A DNA stretch of 64,000 bases. Origin: Apostichopus japonicus. Taxonomy: Eukaryota; Echinodermata; Holothuroidea; Aspidochirotida; Stichopodidae. A program made the position numbers and the translations under genes. Each line of letters begins with the position of its first letter. Position 1 is the stretch's first letter. The stretch spans positions 16,671,876 through 16,735,875 of the forward strand of contig NC_092567.1 in NCBI RefSeq assembly GCF_037975245.1. The letters run 5' to 3'. Below the pieces are notes generated by a model. The model searched no databases. It saw only the letters and a list, made by a program, of their open reading frames with translations, and had not been told where the DNA came from. Below are positions 1-18,060 of this stretch, in pieces.

Positions 1-283
1 CAATAGTACTAGTGAAGAGAATGACGCCAAATTACAAAATAGTTTGGCAGGAGAAATGACTGAAGACCAGTCACCTCAACCGGAAACTGCAGATGGAGAA
101 CAGGAGTCTCCACTAGCTGTAGCTGCTGATTTGGGAGGGGAGTCTGAGGAATCCGATGACCTCAGGCAGCAGGTGCGAACGTCAAAGAGAATTTCGAAAA
201 AGTTAGCCAGATTCACATATCCAGCTTTGGGTGTTCCCAGTTATAGTCATTCCTTCATGATTCAAATGGAGACCACTGTATAG
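1..283 (+). mobile_element. LTR retrotransposon pol, C-terminal end (partial)
   Basis: A reading frame is open from the left edge of the window (base 2) to a TAG at 281-283. It is acidic and Ser/Glu-rich, then ends in a basic stretch (RTSKRISKKLARFTYP) followed by ALGVPSY. A basic patch followed by a Tyr/Pro/Leu/Gly tail is common at the C-terminus of Ty3/Gypsy-type polyproteins. Placement supports this: the frame stops about 50 bp before a purine tract and a clear LTR. The reverse transcriptase and integrase cores would lie left of the window. The element is on the plus strand, antisense to RUVBL2. Confidence 0.75.
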
Positions 284-320
284 TTATATCTTTAGTTGCC
301 CTGAGGACATGGCAGATTTT

Positions 321-332
321 GGGAGGGGAGAA
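321..332 (+). other. Polypurine tract of the LTR retrotransposon
   Basis: GGGAGGGGAGAA is a 12-base all-purine run directly abutting the LTR start (TGTAACCC at 333). This is the expected primer site for plus-strand synthesis in LTR elements. Confidence 0.8.
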
Positions 333-1860
333 TGTAACCCTTTGAAAGTGATGTGTTACTTTAATTGGTGGCGCTGTATAGAATTAATTAGAGGGTTTAC
401 TGTTATATTATGCCACTGCACATGTCTAGGTTTTTGTTGCCTGGTAGCCATCTTTACCCGTGCAGCCCTGTTAGCCTTGCTATCCTCTGTAAGGCATTGT
501 TTATCTAGTACCATTTGTCAGCTGGTGTTTTGTGGTTTTGTCTTGAGACCTTCTTGTAGCAGATTACTTGGCAGCTCTCCAGGTACGGTTTTCCCTTTTG
601 TTTTAAGTTAATTTTGATAATAAAGTATTCACATCGAGTCCCTGCGATGTGCTGTGTTTGTTAGTGTATTGTAGCATACGTAGCCTGTTGTGTGTAGTGC
701 ATAGCGGAGTGTCAGCATTGTTCGCTGATATAACTGAGCATTTGATTAGTTGATTAGTTGGTGAAAGACTAAATTGTTTACGGTGACAGTTATTGAATAA
801 AGTTTACTGTGTGATAGATTATGTGTAGAATGTGGGGTTTTCTAAGATAAATAGGCTGTTTTGGCCTATAAGGCGATATAATTGTGTTATGAGAGCCCTT
901 CTGTATTGGATGTTAGTATTAATAGCTAGGGTTGTTAGGCTTAGCAATATGCCCATGAGTACAGAGACCTGAGCTTTGTGTTATATCCAAGTGGGGGCGT
1001 TGTTGCAGAATACTGGTGATCCTCGTTTGTACACAAACGGGTATACTATTGTGATAAGGGATTAGTACTGATTGAGAAAGGGTTATCTCATGTTTTACTG
1101 TGGAGTTTATACACCCTTGCAAGAAGTTCAATGTTGTATTATTTTAATATATTGATTTGATCAGATTTAAAGTGTTTGGCAACAGTAGTTAAGCATATTG
1201 AAATATTTTAGATGTCATCGTAGTGGTAATGTTTTATCACTGTTTGGTAACCTTCTCTCCAGACTGGTGTTGAGGACCGGTGCTCCATACTTGAGGGTCG
1301 CAGGAACTTCGCCTGAGCCTGTGATGTCCGCGAACTGATCAGTTAGCGCGCAATATTAATTAGGGGAAATTTGTATATTCTAGCTGGGGATAAGTGCATG
1401 CAACGGGGGGTGTATTAATCTAGACGGGGGTTTATCTCGCTACGGTGGGATAGCATTCATTGTTATTATATTAAGCAGTACAGTATTAAGTATTTAAGTG
1501 TATTAATCTAGAAGGGGGTTTATCTCACTACTGTGGGATAGCATTCATTGTTATTATATTAAGCAGTACAGTATTAAGTATTTAAGTGTATTAATCTAGA
1601 AGGGGGTTTATCTCACTACTGTGGGGTAACATTCATTGTTACTTTGTTTAAGCATTATCATATTAAGCCTTTAAGTGTATACCACACCGTATTCAAACGG
1701 GGGAATTGATCTCTCCCGTCTCAATAATCGATTACCCTGACCGTATAAATTCAGTACGTGTTGGGACAATTTAATAACTTGGGTTTTGAGTCTTTATTTC
1801 TTCTGGGTTAGGGGGCTATTACTTTAACCTAAATAGAGGGCGGACGAACCACGGGTTACA
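333..1860 (+). repeat. Complete 3' LTR (1528 bp)
   Basis: The LTR begins TGTAACCC right after the polypurine tract and ends GGGTTACA at 1853-1860, an exact 8-bp inverted repeat with TG...CA ends. Bases 1861-1865 (TATAT) would be the right-hand target duplication; the left one is outside the window. AATAAA motifs at about 620 and 795 are candidate polyadenylation signals. The LTR carries an internal 88-bp tandem repeat. It sits in the intron following RUVBL2 coding exon 5, antisense to the gene. Confidence 0.88.
1411..1675 (+). repeat. 88-bp tandem repeat inside the LTR, three copies
   Basis: Units start with TGTATTAATC at 1411, 1499 and 1587, an exact 88-base period. Copy 2 is close to copy 1; the second half of copy 3 has diverged. 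A fourth unit starts near 1676 but fades at once. Repeats of this kind inside LTRs are often regulatory (enhancer-like); that role is inference. Confidence 0.85.
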
Positions 1861-1943
1861 TATATATAACCTTATATAATTGTAAAGCCCATAGAACTTG
1901 TGGATTATGCGCTATATAAATATATTAAATTATATATCCCTTA

Positions 1944-7255
<5,312 letters not shown>

Positions 7256-8645
7256 GGCGTTGCTTGTACTCGTACTGTACTCATGAAGTTTCAAATTCAT
7301 GCATCGAGCCCAAACAAGAAACTAGGGGCGCTAATTATAAACTACACATTTGGCATATTTGTGGGACCAATCCTTCATGGTCGGACTACACTGCACGGCA
7401 AATATCCGTCCGTAAAAAAGTAACTCACCAAGTTAAAATTCAGCACTTCTCTACGATGTTTTGTTTTCTTAAAAAGAATGAGAAAACGAAGTCCACATTA
7501 ACGACTGCACAGTTTCCCTTATTCTTTATGAAATAAATTGCTAACTTAACTCAATTTGACAAGTGTGTTTTTATCTGAATGTAGGCTGCTATCACATTTT
7601 ACCATGGCACCAGGTTGAAAATGTTGTGGAAAGTTGTTATATGTTATTTAGTCGAGTAAAATGACAAATTACGTCTTCCACACTGGAAAACTACCCAAAC
7701 CTATGTAAATATTTTTCTGCGAATTCCTACCTTTTTGGCAACCTTATTATACACTGAGATATTACTGTTCCGCGGGATATCAAGTTGTTGCATTCCTCAC
7801 TAGCTGCCCCAATGCAGATATACACCTCATCCCGGTATCTATGTCGCCATCGCTTTTAGCGTACGGGACCATTTCAGTTTGGGGGGCAGAAACCTTTGTG
7901 CCCGAAAGTTCCCGTGACACTATCTAAGCGTAGCGCCACCATGAGTTGGCGCGTAGCGTAAAAAAAATTGGCCAAAAATGCCTCTCAGATTGCCGGAAAT
8001 GGCACTTCTGAGGCCTTGCAAGTTGCATCTAAACATTCTTTATTTCATAATCTCACGTTTTAGAAATTTACACTTCCCCAAAAATTTGGTAAATTAGAAG
8101 AAGAAAAAATGGTAACACCACTTTGAAGGGCAAAATAGGACAGTATATTTGTTAAGCTCCTATTTAGTTACGGTATTTATTATACTAACACAGTACTCAG
8201 CTACTTCCAGAAAAACATACATTGTTCAACGACACGTAGGCGGGGAAATGTCGCTGTGTCTGGTGAGACTGCAATTTGTCTCACAAAAAAGTATAAAAAA
8301 AATAACAAAGAATATGATAAACCTGTACTTCTAGGCTTGTAGGCACTCCCCCCCCCCCCTCCCCCCCCCCCATTATCCATGAAAAAGAAAATGTTTCTTA
8401 TATACACTCATGTCGGGGATGTCCAGGTATACAGTTAATTTTGGGCGATAGTGAAAAACGTGGTAGCCCAGATGAGCTGCGCTTACGGTGGTGTTACACG
8501 GAAATATTCGGGCATCATGATGCTAAATAAAGAAAATCATCAGGCCTATATTGCTATATTAATGTCACAAAACAAATACCGGTAACACAAAACGCTCTCC
8601 ACGGAATTATCGGGCAAAAATTTGAAAAAGATTCGGGCGAGCTAC
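7256..8645. other. RUVBL2 upstream region, repeat-rich, no gene seen
   Basis: This holds the presumed RUVBL2 5' flank (minus-strand transcription). I cannot pick out a defined promoter element. 7918-8030 contains a copy of the shared hAT-like module (GCGTAGCGCCACCATGAG, then GGAAATGGCACTTC). 8348-8372 is a C-rich run. Confidence 0.5.

Positions 8646-8648
<3 letters not shown>

Positions 8649-8697
<49 letters not shown>
8649..8697. repeat. (TA)n microsatellite
   Basis: About 24 uninterrupted TA units. Overlapping reading frames are translations of the repeat. Confidence 0.95.
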
Positions 8698-8698
<1 letters not shown>

Positions 8699-8819
8699 CT
8701 CCTCTTAGGCTGCCCGAGTTTTTCAGGACTTTTGCCCGAATTTCTTGTCCTCTGGAAATTTGGGGGGCAGTTTGCCCCCTGCCCCCCCCCACCCGCCTCA
8801 TACGCCTATGGTTAAAGCT

Positions 8820-10080
8820 ATCATTAAACACGTATATAGTCCCATAACTGAGTTTTCATATGAATGTGGAGAATTTTAAAAATCAGCCTTCATTTTGAAT
8901 TTCTCAATGCAACAGTTCGCTTCTAATTAGATCAGATCCATACAGTTGAGTTAAGTAATTGAGTTGAGTTGAGTTGACCAGTTAGATTATGAATGAACAC
9001 CGGCTCATTTCAAGCCTTCTGCATTCGATAAGTGTTCAGAGGATAACGAAACAGGGTGTGAATTCGCTCCCATACTTGCTCACGGGACCGCCATGTAACG
9101 CCCCATTCGACGGACGAGAGTGTCACTGCCTCCTGCAGTATCTGACAACTTTCTCAAATACTGAGGTAGGCAGAAGCACCCCATAACGAACAAAGTTGTT
9201 TCGAAACCAAAGGAAGAACAGACACGTAGTACAAATGAATAAAAGTACCATTGATAAAAGTACAACTATATGTTCTTAATTGCTGAAACAATGAATGTTG
9301 TCTATATATGCTTCAAACCTCTCAAGTAACCGTCACCATGACTAAAGCCATGGGGTAGGAAGCTTCCACATCAGAGGGCACTTTCTCATTCCACAACCAT
9401 GCACCACTCGTTATGCTATAAACCGATACACACCGGCCATGTCACTTAAATATATATGATGTGTTAGTATGCTATCAATACTATTATGGTGCACGTGAAT
9501 AATTCAAATAAAATATTAAAATTAACAAAGGCTTAAGATATCCAAAACACAGTTCTTCATCAAAGGAGTATATTTTATTTGCCAGTAGGACACATTTGCT
9601 ATTTTTGGAAAAAAAAAGGTGGGAGGATGGTCACATGCCCCCAGTGCCCCTCCTGCTCCTACACCCTGACTACAGCTCCATTTACACATTGAACATTACA
9701 ATACATTAAATAGACACCGGGTAACTGTAAGGGTCCCACGTACTGCGGTACGGGGTGACTGAACCTAGCCGCTATTTACTACTAATGGCTAACTTGCCTG
9801 CATGAATGCCATAAATGCGGCTTGTATAATGTTTTAGCATCGGTGTATTTCACTCTGATACTCTCATGGATACTGTACGTACTTTACTGCATTGTAGGAC
9901 AACCTTTTAAAATGCGTAGAAGGAGCCGAGGGTAGGGGGCGAGCAGAATACGAGATAACGCTAAGGAAGTGAACAAAAGAAAAGGACTATAAGATGTCAG
10001 TCGATCTTTCAAATTTATTTTGAATGGTTTCTAATTGGTTATTGTGACTAAGAGTTTTTGAAGGGGGGGGGGGGGGGTTG
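8820..10080. other. Non-coding interval, nothing recognised
   Basis: I found no conserved protein motif, RNA gene or element boundary. A G run at 10061-10078 leads into the next TA tract. Confidence 0.5.
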
Positions 10081-10316
<236 letters not shown>

Positions 10317-10720
10317 AAATCCAAGATAAGTGGGAGGAAGATGTCTACATCATAGCTAAACAACCTAACCCGGACATACCAGTATATGTGATATTTCCTG
10401 AAAATGGAAAAGGAAAGAAACGAGTAATCCACAGAAACGAGCTGAAATTGTGCACCTTGCAGGAAGACATGAAACCGGATGATGATAGAAAATTAAACGT
10501 CCCCAACCTGAAAGAAAAAGTCATGCATCCACTATATACTTGGAGGAGGCCAATCAAGAAATCGAAGAGAAAAAGCCACAAGAAAATGCGGTTGAGAAAA
10601 AAACAAATTCTACTCAAATAAGAAGATCCGAAAGGAGTAATAAAGGATTTCCGCCGCCTCGTTTTGGAACTAATGCAATCACAACGGACACCACTGTCTT
10701 TGACCTGGGGTGGGTTTAAT
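10317..10720 (+). mobile_element. Degenerate retroelement pol C-terminus
   Basis: The frame reads [20 protein letters not shown], then [20 protein letters not shown], resembling the integrase C-terminal module of Ty3/Gypsy polyproteins (KWxxxxYxV...PVYxV...HRN). The open frame runs to 10621. The expected basic tail (RRSERSNKGFPPPRFG) continues in another frame to a stop at 10720, so a frameshift lies near 10535. The apparent start at 10295 lies in LTR sequence. The fragment is an internally deleted, non-functional relic. Confidence 0.75.
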
Positions 10721-10964
10721 TAGCTCATTGATTAGTTTATTCCGAATGTGTGACAATTTTTAAGACAATTACAAATTTTAGGATGATTTTCTGATGCATT
10801 GATGCAAATTTGCCATAGACCTGTAAAGCTGTTCATATGTGTGCGCCCATACACGATGCATGTGGTGTTGTGGTTATTTATGAAAATTTTAGTTTATTTT
10901 TTTATTCTAAGTAGTCCTTTTATGTGGAGTTTGATAAGAAGTGGCTGATCTCGATTACTACAAA

Positions 10965-11664
10965 TGTTACGGACTCGAGCTCCGTTTGAGAGAGAAGGAC
11001 TTTGAGTCAAACTGGCTGTCTAAGCCTAGGCATAAGTACCTACCACCTTCTAGGTAGCGAGGAATGTGACTATTTTTAGTCTGTGTTTTAGGTGGAAAGA
11101 GAGTGTAAATGAGCGATTATAACGATTGATTAGTTTTAGACTTCAGGAGAAGTCTGCGTTTCAGGTGGAAAGAGTGTAAATGAGCGATTAATACGATAGG
11201 CGTATTCTTGTGTGGGCGTACATGTATATAGTGTAGCGTTAGGCTATGGTGCGCTTGTATCGATGCATCGCTGTTTAATTGCGTACGGAGGTTTTTAAAT
11301 GTATCGGGCGCGGCGCGCTGATTGTGTTGCGTGCGTGTAACTTGTGTGAGTGTGTGCGTGTGGTGTGAGAGAACTTTCTTGTGTTTGAAAATGTTTGGCA
11401 GAGCTTATGAATGAGGGAGTGAATACGGATGGTTGACCGGTCAACACTTGTGAGCGAGTGAGTACGTTTGAGTTATATGTGTGTGTGTGTGAAGTGAGCT
11501 TGTTGTAAGTAAATTATATTTTATATTTAGTTTGCTTCAGTTAATTGTTATTAAATTAATTAAGTTTACCGTTAATCTTTTGTTCCTGCGTTATCTTTAC
11601 AACTTCTCTCCCCTGAGTCATCATACTTTTGGGAGGGCACGCCAGTACGGAAAACCCCTAAACT

Positions 11665-11667
<3 letters not shown>
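10965..11667 (+). repeat. Right LTR of the deleted element (approximate ends)
   Basis: This contains the full counterpart of the 95-bp left fragment plus a nearby partial duplicate (GAGTGTAAATGAGCGATTA at about 11101). TGTTACGG at 10965 and CTTACA before a TA tract at 11667 are plausible TG...CA ends. I found no clean polypurine tract or target duplication, so the borders are tentative. Confidence 0.45.

Positions 11668-11702
<35 letters not shown>
11667..11702. repeat. (TA)n microsatellite
   Basis: Uninterrupted TA units directly after the presumed LTR end. Confidence 0.9.
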
Positions 11703-11707
<5 letters not shown>

Positions 11708-12337
11708 ATGGTCCACTTCACCGATCCTATATCATGCATTCCATGATCTACCAAGTTCAGAGGATAACTGAATCAACCCAGACTAAGGACACATTTAAAG
11801 GAGACCAATGACATTCCACGGCAAATGGCGGGAAAGGGGGTACACTCTACTCTTACAGATATTGCAAACTACCATAGTCATCATATGGTAGTTTATCATA
11901 ACATGCGTTGAAGCACAGAGGCAGAGCTGGGTATAAGTGAACGTTATACTTATCACCAGTGCCAAACCGCAGATTGGGTACGTAGGCTACATGTGGTAGT
12001 GACTTTCGAGTTATTAATTCTCCGACATGCAAAGTTTTTTTCCATGAGTTACATCATACTTTGGAACAACATTTGAAATTTAATTGTTGTGTACCGTAGA
12101 GAAAATTACTTGCGTTAGTGACTGCAAAGTTTTAATCTTCAATTAGTGTAGTCAAATTTTCTGTTCAAAAGACGAACAGTATATGTCGGTCAACCAGTCA
12201 GCAGAATTAAGCTTATTTATAAGTTGTTGTACAACTATAATGGAAGAATTTGACCGAAAATAAATTTTGAAACGATCTAATTTTCATTTTGATCTGTGAT
12301 CTATATAGATTCCCGTGACTGTTTGTTTTATTGTGCC
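11703..12337. other. Non-coding interval, nothing recognised
   Basis: AT-rich sequence without a supported gene, RNA or element boundary. Confidence 0.5.
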
Positions 12338-12345
12338 CTCTATTC

Positions 12346-13342
12346 CAGTGGCGTAGCCAGGATTTTTTCAGTGGGTGGGCGCCGGGGGCCGGGGGGGGTT
12401 GACCATTTCCTGGGAGGGCGTCTTGTTACTATCTAAGGCTTCTAAGCGGAGCGCCACCATGGGTTGGCCAGCAGCATACCGAAATTTTTTAGCTAAAAGG
12501 GCCTCCTATATCGTTGGAAATTACACTTCCCAGGCCTTGTAAGCTGCTCTAAGTTTTCTCAACATCCTTTATTTTGAGATCCCATATCTTGATATGGTCA
12601 TCAAATAGTTTAGTGAAATAGAAAGAAAAAAACAGTCTGGTAAGTTACTTTGACATATCATGACATATCTTTTGTGAGTTTGACACCGGCATTGACATTT
12701 TACGACAAATCTGCAAATTGCGAGTGGAAAATAAGGAAATATTGACTGGGCTTTCCAGGCAAGTAACATACTGAAATGACCGAACTATATGTCAAACTGA
12801 CATCAAAGATTGCGTCTGAAATATTATTAGGGTGATAGACTGATTCGCCGGTAGTTCTCAGCGATAGTATTGTCTCCTTTCTTGAAAATTTGGCTTTTTA
12901 ATTTGGTACGTCCCAGAAGTGAAAACCAGTTTGAAAATTTGTTACCTTTAAAATCTTCTTGGCATTCCAGTATCTGGAAACCACCTCTCTATAAGGGTAT
13001 AGTATAGCTCACTGGCTTGTTTGATCAGTTAATGCGCCTGATTGGCTGTTTGTAGTAGTATTTATTCAGGCGCGTAGCGAGGAATTTGCCAAGGGAGGGG
13101 TGAACTTGTAGGCAATTATCAGAGCCGTAGAATCGGCATTGGAAACTATCTAAGAGTAGCGCCACCATGAGTTAATTGGCACGAAGCGTACAAGAAAATT
13201 TTGGCCGAAAATGCCTCCCAGATCGCTGGAAATGGCACTTCCCAGGCCACATGTAATTTTTTTTCGACTGGGGGGAGGGGCGACAAGCTTTCATGGGGGG
13301 GGGGCTGTCTCCCCCACGCCCACCCCCTTGGCTACGCTACTG
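12346..13342. mobile_element. Non-autonomous hAT-like transposon (997 bp)
   Basis: Termini are CAGTGGCGTAGCCAGG at 12346 and CTTGGCTACGCTACTG ending at 13342, imperfect inverted repeats. They are flanked by an exact 8-bp duplication, CTCTATTC (12338-12345 and 13343-13350). Eight-bp duplications and CAG...CTG ends are typical of hAT elements. There is no transposase frame. It holds two direct copies of the shared module (12427-12540, 13146-13252), and CAGGCGCGTAGCGAGG at about 13073 looks like the end of a nested relative. Confidence 0.88.
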
Positions 13343-13350
13343 CTCTATTC

Positions 13351-14503
13351 AGTATGCCGAACAGGATCTTATAACCTATAACCGGAATGGTTACGTCGAA
13401 ATTGGTCACTTCACGCAGCTCACTTCCTTTACAAGATTCTCAATTAAAAGTCATCGTCATTGCTAAGTGATTTTAACAAAAGTGACATCCGTGTTCAAAT
13501 TCCAAGAGCATTGTACTGATACGGTGATACCTTTCCAACTCTATTTAACCGTTTTTCCATATTAAAGGTGATGTCTGATACCGTAGCTACCAGGAAAATA
13601 CAAATTGCGATAAATTCTAACCATTTTTAGCATGCTAAACACTTAGGTCCAACACATACTGATGGCCCTTCCAAGAAACGGGAACTGCAACAATTTTCTG
13701 TCCATGTGGCGCAAGGAAGATGGTGTAATGCGCACGATTGCACCAGTTTTCCAAGATAAAAATGCCACAAGCTTATGAATCATTGTCGCCCACTTGTACT
13801 CGGGGTTTGCATTGCAGCTACGGTTTCAGTATTGTACGCACGGTGGCTGTCATTACCAACACTAGCGAAGCAGCCCTTTTATTTATTTTATGCGAAACAG
13901 GCGACACTGTGTTTACGTCGAGTGAAATTGTACATGATAGATGTGCGGCCACCATATGTATTGCATATAACATAGACATAGGAATAACGCTACATTGAAT
14001 ACCAAATCACTCAAATACTAAATGCAGTGTCTGTAGTCTATTAACTATCCGGAAATATGCGGTGTTTTCTTTAATTTTATCCTGTATTTTTAAAAATTGG
14101 GTTGTCAAGAGAAGCACAAGAAGCAACATTGTTTAACGGTGAAGTAGTAAGTAATCAGAGTGGAGAATTTCAGACTGAAAACAATATAATTTGGCATTCT
14201 GTAGGGCCTACGTACAGTAATTGGGACTGATGTTGTAACGCTAGGCCTAACAGTAACACAACAGTAACACTACGTCAGTTAGTGTATAGGCCTAAGTATA
14301 ACCAAGAACAAGTTCACAGCATAGGCTAGTTCATGAGTTCAGTAATAGTAATACCAGTACTACTACTACTAGGCACATTATCAAGTGCTAGGTTAACTGG
14401 TATGACTGGGTTAATTATATTGACTGGCCTAGGCTAATCATAAAATATTATGACAGTGCTAGCAAACTTACTCTTACTTAGTATAGTCAGTATTGCATAG
14501 TTC
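13351..14503. other. Non-coding interval, nothing recognised
   Basis: Frames at 13738-13998 carry no recognisable motif and overlap each other. I see no gene here. Confidence 0.45.
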
Positions 14504-15606
14504 GGAACACTGCGAAGTTTGGACACCCCAAAGAAATACACGATTTAACCATGGCAACCTACAGCAAGAGCCAATTTCACAAAAACTACCAAGCTACAGT
14601 TATTTTCTCTCCAAAATGACCTGTGTGCAAGCAAGTACTTACATATTTGTCGGTATCCAGTCAAAACGTCCCTTTACCAAAACGTCCCCGCTTTTTTAAG
14701 ACCAAAACGTCCCCGCTTTTTACCAAAACGACCCCGCAGTCAAAACGTCCCCGTGAGTCAAAACGTCCCAGCTTTTATAATCAGTTGGAATGCAAGTGTG
14801 GTTGTTTTTAGTTCAAATCAAAGAGTAAGGATAAGTATAGTTTAGATTGAAAACACAGTTTTTAGGAGTGGGAAGTGCCGGTTATGAGGGCGGAAACATT
14901 TTTGAGTATAATTTTCTGAGGTAAGATAATATAAATAGAAAAGGGAATGCAAAAGGGTTGTAGGGTAATAGGATTTTTTTAAACACGAGTTGGTTTCTAA
15001 ATGAATATATACGATATTGAGGGAAGGGAATAAAAAAGATTTTTGTTTTGTTTATGTACAACAAGTTACTTTTGGAATATGCGAGACGGGCTGGATGAAA
15101 GTGATATATATTTTCCTACAGCACATACGTTTATTTTTTTTCTGAAGACACTTTATATTTTGGATTTTCGTGATTGTTTGCCTATTTTTCTACCCTTTTC
15201 CAGAATTTATTCTGCCTTCTTATATTTTGATGGTCTAGAAGGGGGACTACGGCTAAAGCCCCCAGCCTCCTTTCCCGTCTCTGCCCTATAAACGATATAG
15301 TCCTTCATGATTTATTTAGCGCTTGTAATCCAACTTGCATGCCGATAACCTAGCCAAATAACTTAAAATTGATATATATTCACAACTGTGAATGAATGTG
15401 ATAGACGGGGACGTTTTGACTTACGGTGACGTTTTGACCAACGGGGACGTTTTGACCAACGGGGACGTTTTGACCAAAAACGGGGACGTTTTGGTACGGG
15501 GACGTTTTGGTAAAGGGACGTTTTGACTGGTAAGCTATTTGTCAATAAAAGGTAGTTATAGTTTTGGAGTGTTTTAAGGCTTAGGTGTCCGAACTTCGCA
15601 GTGTCC
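14504..15606. mobile_element. Fold-back element with minisatellite arms (about 1.1 kb)
   Basis: The termini are near-perfect inverted repeats: GGAACACTGCGAAGTTTGG at 14504 against CCGAACTTCGCAGTGTCC ending at 15606. Both arms carry short repeats of the same motif in opposite sense: AAAACGTCCCCGC-type units at 14658-14772 and GGGGACGTTTTGACC-type units at 15405-15527. The loop of about 630 bp is AT-rich with no domain. No clear target duplication was found. Confidence 0.8.
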
Positions 15607-17811
15607 ATGCTACTTTTGCCTGGGCTTCAATAGCAGATATGCTAGGTAAAGCAAAACAATACCTTACATAGCCTAGCAGAAACGTTACTGAGCTTCTAAT
15701 GCAATTAGAAGCTTTTGCTGTCAAGTTACATTATTTATTTATTTTTAACCAGATATATTAAACTGGTACGAGTGTTTTTATCTTTATTTTACAACAAAGA
15801 GACCATGGCCTTAATGCACTAATATCCCCATGTGTAATTTTTCTCTAAGAAAACTAAATAGCAACCCCTACTCCCTAACTACGTAGTACTACTACAGTAG
15901 TACTAGGCTGTAAAGGAATGGTACATATTATTATCGTCCATTTAGGCTTCTATTGTTGCAGTATAATTTTGTGTTTCATGTTAACATAGGCCATGAAGAC
16001 ACCTTTTACGCAAAAATAAAGTTGTTGAACTTATTTTCTATTCATATTTTGGAGAAATTGGTCATCATTGATGTGTCATTGCCATAAATCAATTTAATCA
16101 CAAGTAAGAGTAACCCGGATTACACTTAACATTGAAATTTATGTGAATTGTGTTAGATGTGGGACTTCCATTCAGCATCTTTTGCAGTTTGTATCCTGAG
16201 GAATATGACTTTCATTGAGCAATTGAGTGTGATCGAATTTAGAAATGTTTTAGGCATGATTGAAAATAAGCAGGCGCTAAACAGCATCCATACTGTACTA
16301 CTGTACCCAAGTAGGCCCTAGGTATTCCTAACCAAATACTATAGTCTTGGCAACGCTTTTATTAACTTAGAATCGCCCAGCTACTTCCCCATATACTGTA
16401 CATTGATTTTGTAGTGCAATGATAACAATCACATATAATTTAGACACAATTTTTTTATAAACTTCAACATGAATTTTGCAAACTTGCAAACCATTCATAA
16501 CAGATGTTGTAATCTGTTTAATGTTGCACGTACAACCGCAGCAGCACCCTGTAATAATAATTTTTTTCGTAATTGCATGTCATAGCAACAAGAATGCTTG
16601 ACTTTGCTACAAACTACAAAAATTTTTATGTCAGTGTACAAAACAAAAATCAATAGGAGAAGCCAACATCTCATGAGCATTATTTATATACATGATTTGC
16701 ATCATTCTTGGCACAGTGTACAAAATTTGAGTTTTGAAACACAATTCACAGATTCTCACTCGACGCACGGGTTGCGTACATGGGCGACATGTTAGCCTTT
16801 TCTACCGCATAATCGATCTCTTTTAAGCTTGGCTGTAGGGGGTAATAGCACTGGATTTTAGCACACTCTTTTGCAACGAAGATGGCAAGAAAAATTGGCA
16901 GTCGCAATATGAGGTGCTGCTCAGAGCTGCGGCGAGGTTACTCGCCCAAGTCTAGCTACTAACAAAGCCTGTGACAGCAGTCACTATTTACAGAAATTTG
17001 CTACAGTATTTCACCTCATTATCTGAATTACATTCCAGGTTTTAGGTATCATCTCTTTTGTGTGGTTTAGAGGATATACCGTAGTATTGTTTTTCCTTCC
17101 AGAGGTTTGGATCGAAAATAATGTATGTTTGGTGTAGCCATGTTTTAGAAATGTAACTTGTCCTGCGTAGTAGTGCGTACTGTAGGCCTAGCCTCCTAGG
17201 GCTAATAAACTTTAGTGGAGGCTGAAAGTTGAGAAAAAGAGATATTCCTAGCCTAATCTGATGCTAATACTATAGTAGGCTAGCATTGAACATCTGGAGA
17301 GGGCCATTCCAAACAGTCTTAGCCTACTGATATGCAGAAGTGGTCCAAATGTTGGTCAGGTCCTTAGTTTGTTCAATGTCATACAGTATGTACAGACTAA
17401 GCAGCAGGTTTTAAGGAGCATTGAAGAGTTGAGTCATGTCTCACTCAATATATTAAAAAAGTGGTAGACCGTATGCAAAGGTCTGTTCATGTGACAGTAC
17501 TAAGGGAAGCAAGTAGTGTGCCTATCACAGGTTACTGTATGATATATCTGGTATCCAGTTGCAAAATGCTATGCAAATTGGTAAATTGCTAACTGTATAT
17601 AAGGGCAAAGGTGTAGCAAATTTGGCACACAGGAACAGCAAGAGATCCTTCAGAACTGTTGTACAAAAGTTGAGCACTAAATTATTTCCTGTAAAGTATC
17701 ATTTTCTTTTCACTCTTTATGCAGGTCTGTCAAAAGTTTGTAATATATACCATTCTTTTAACTTTCATATTTTATGCGTTTTGCAAGATTTCACCATATT
17801 TTTTCTTGTTC
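15607..17811. other. Non-coding interval, nothing recognised
   Basis: AT-rich sequence. Open frames are short and lack motifs, and no element borders could be fixed. Confidence 0.45.
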
Positions 17812-18060
17812 ATATAAGGCGGAGGCATTTGAAGCAATGAGGCTTAGCAATCGGGAGGTTCTGAGTTCGATACCCAGCTGGGTCATAGAAAAGTTCGGTT
17901 TTTTCATCCAAGAGAATTCTTTGGTTTTCCCATCTGAAATAACTTTCTAAATTGAAAAGATTGCAAATTTGAGTTAAAATAATGAATCGAAAGCCACCCG
18001 ACGTGTAACTTGTAAATCCATTTAAGCCCTTGCAGGCTTCTCCCACATTTGTGGTCGCTT
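17812..18060 (+). repeat. tRNA-derived SINE-like sequence
   Basis: GGTTCTGAGTTCGATACCCA (about 17858) resembles a pol III B box (GGTTCGANNCC) in a tRNA-like arm, followed by an unrelated body to about 18060. The A box is weak. It does not fold as an intact tRNA. Confidence 0.5.

Noticed and set aside
17812-18060. Genuine tRNA gene
   Set aside because: A B-box-like arm is present but the A box, anticodon stem and acceptor stem do not form.
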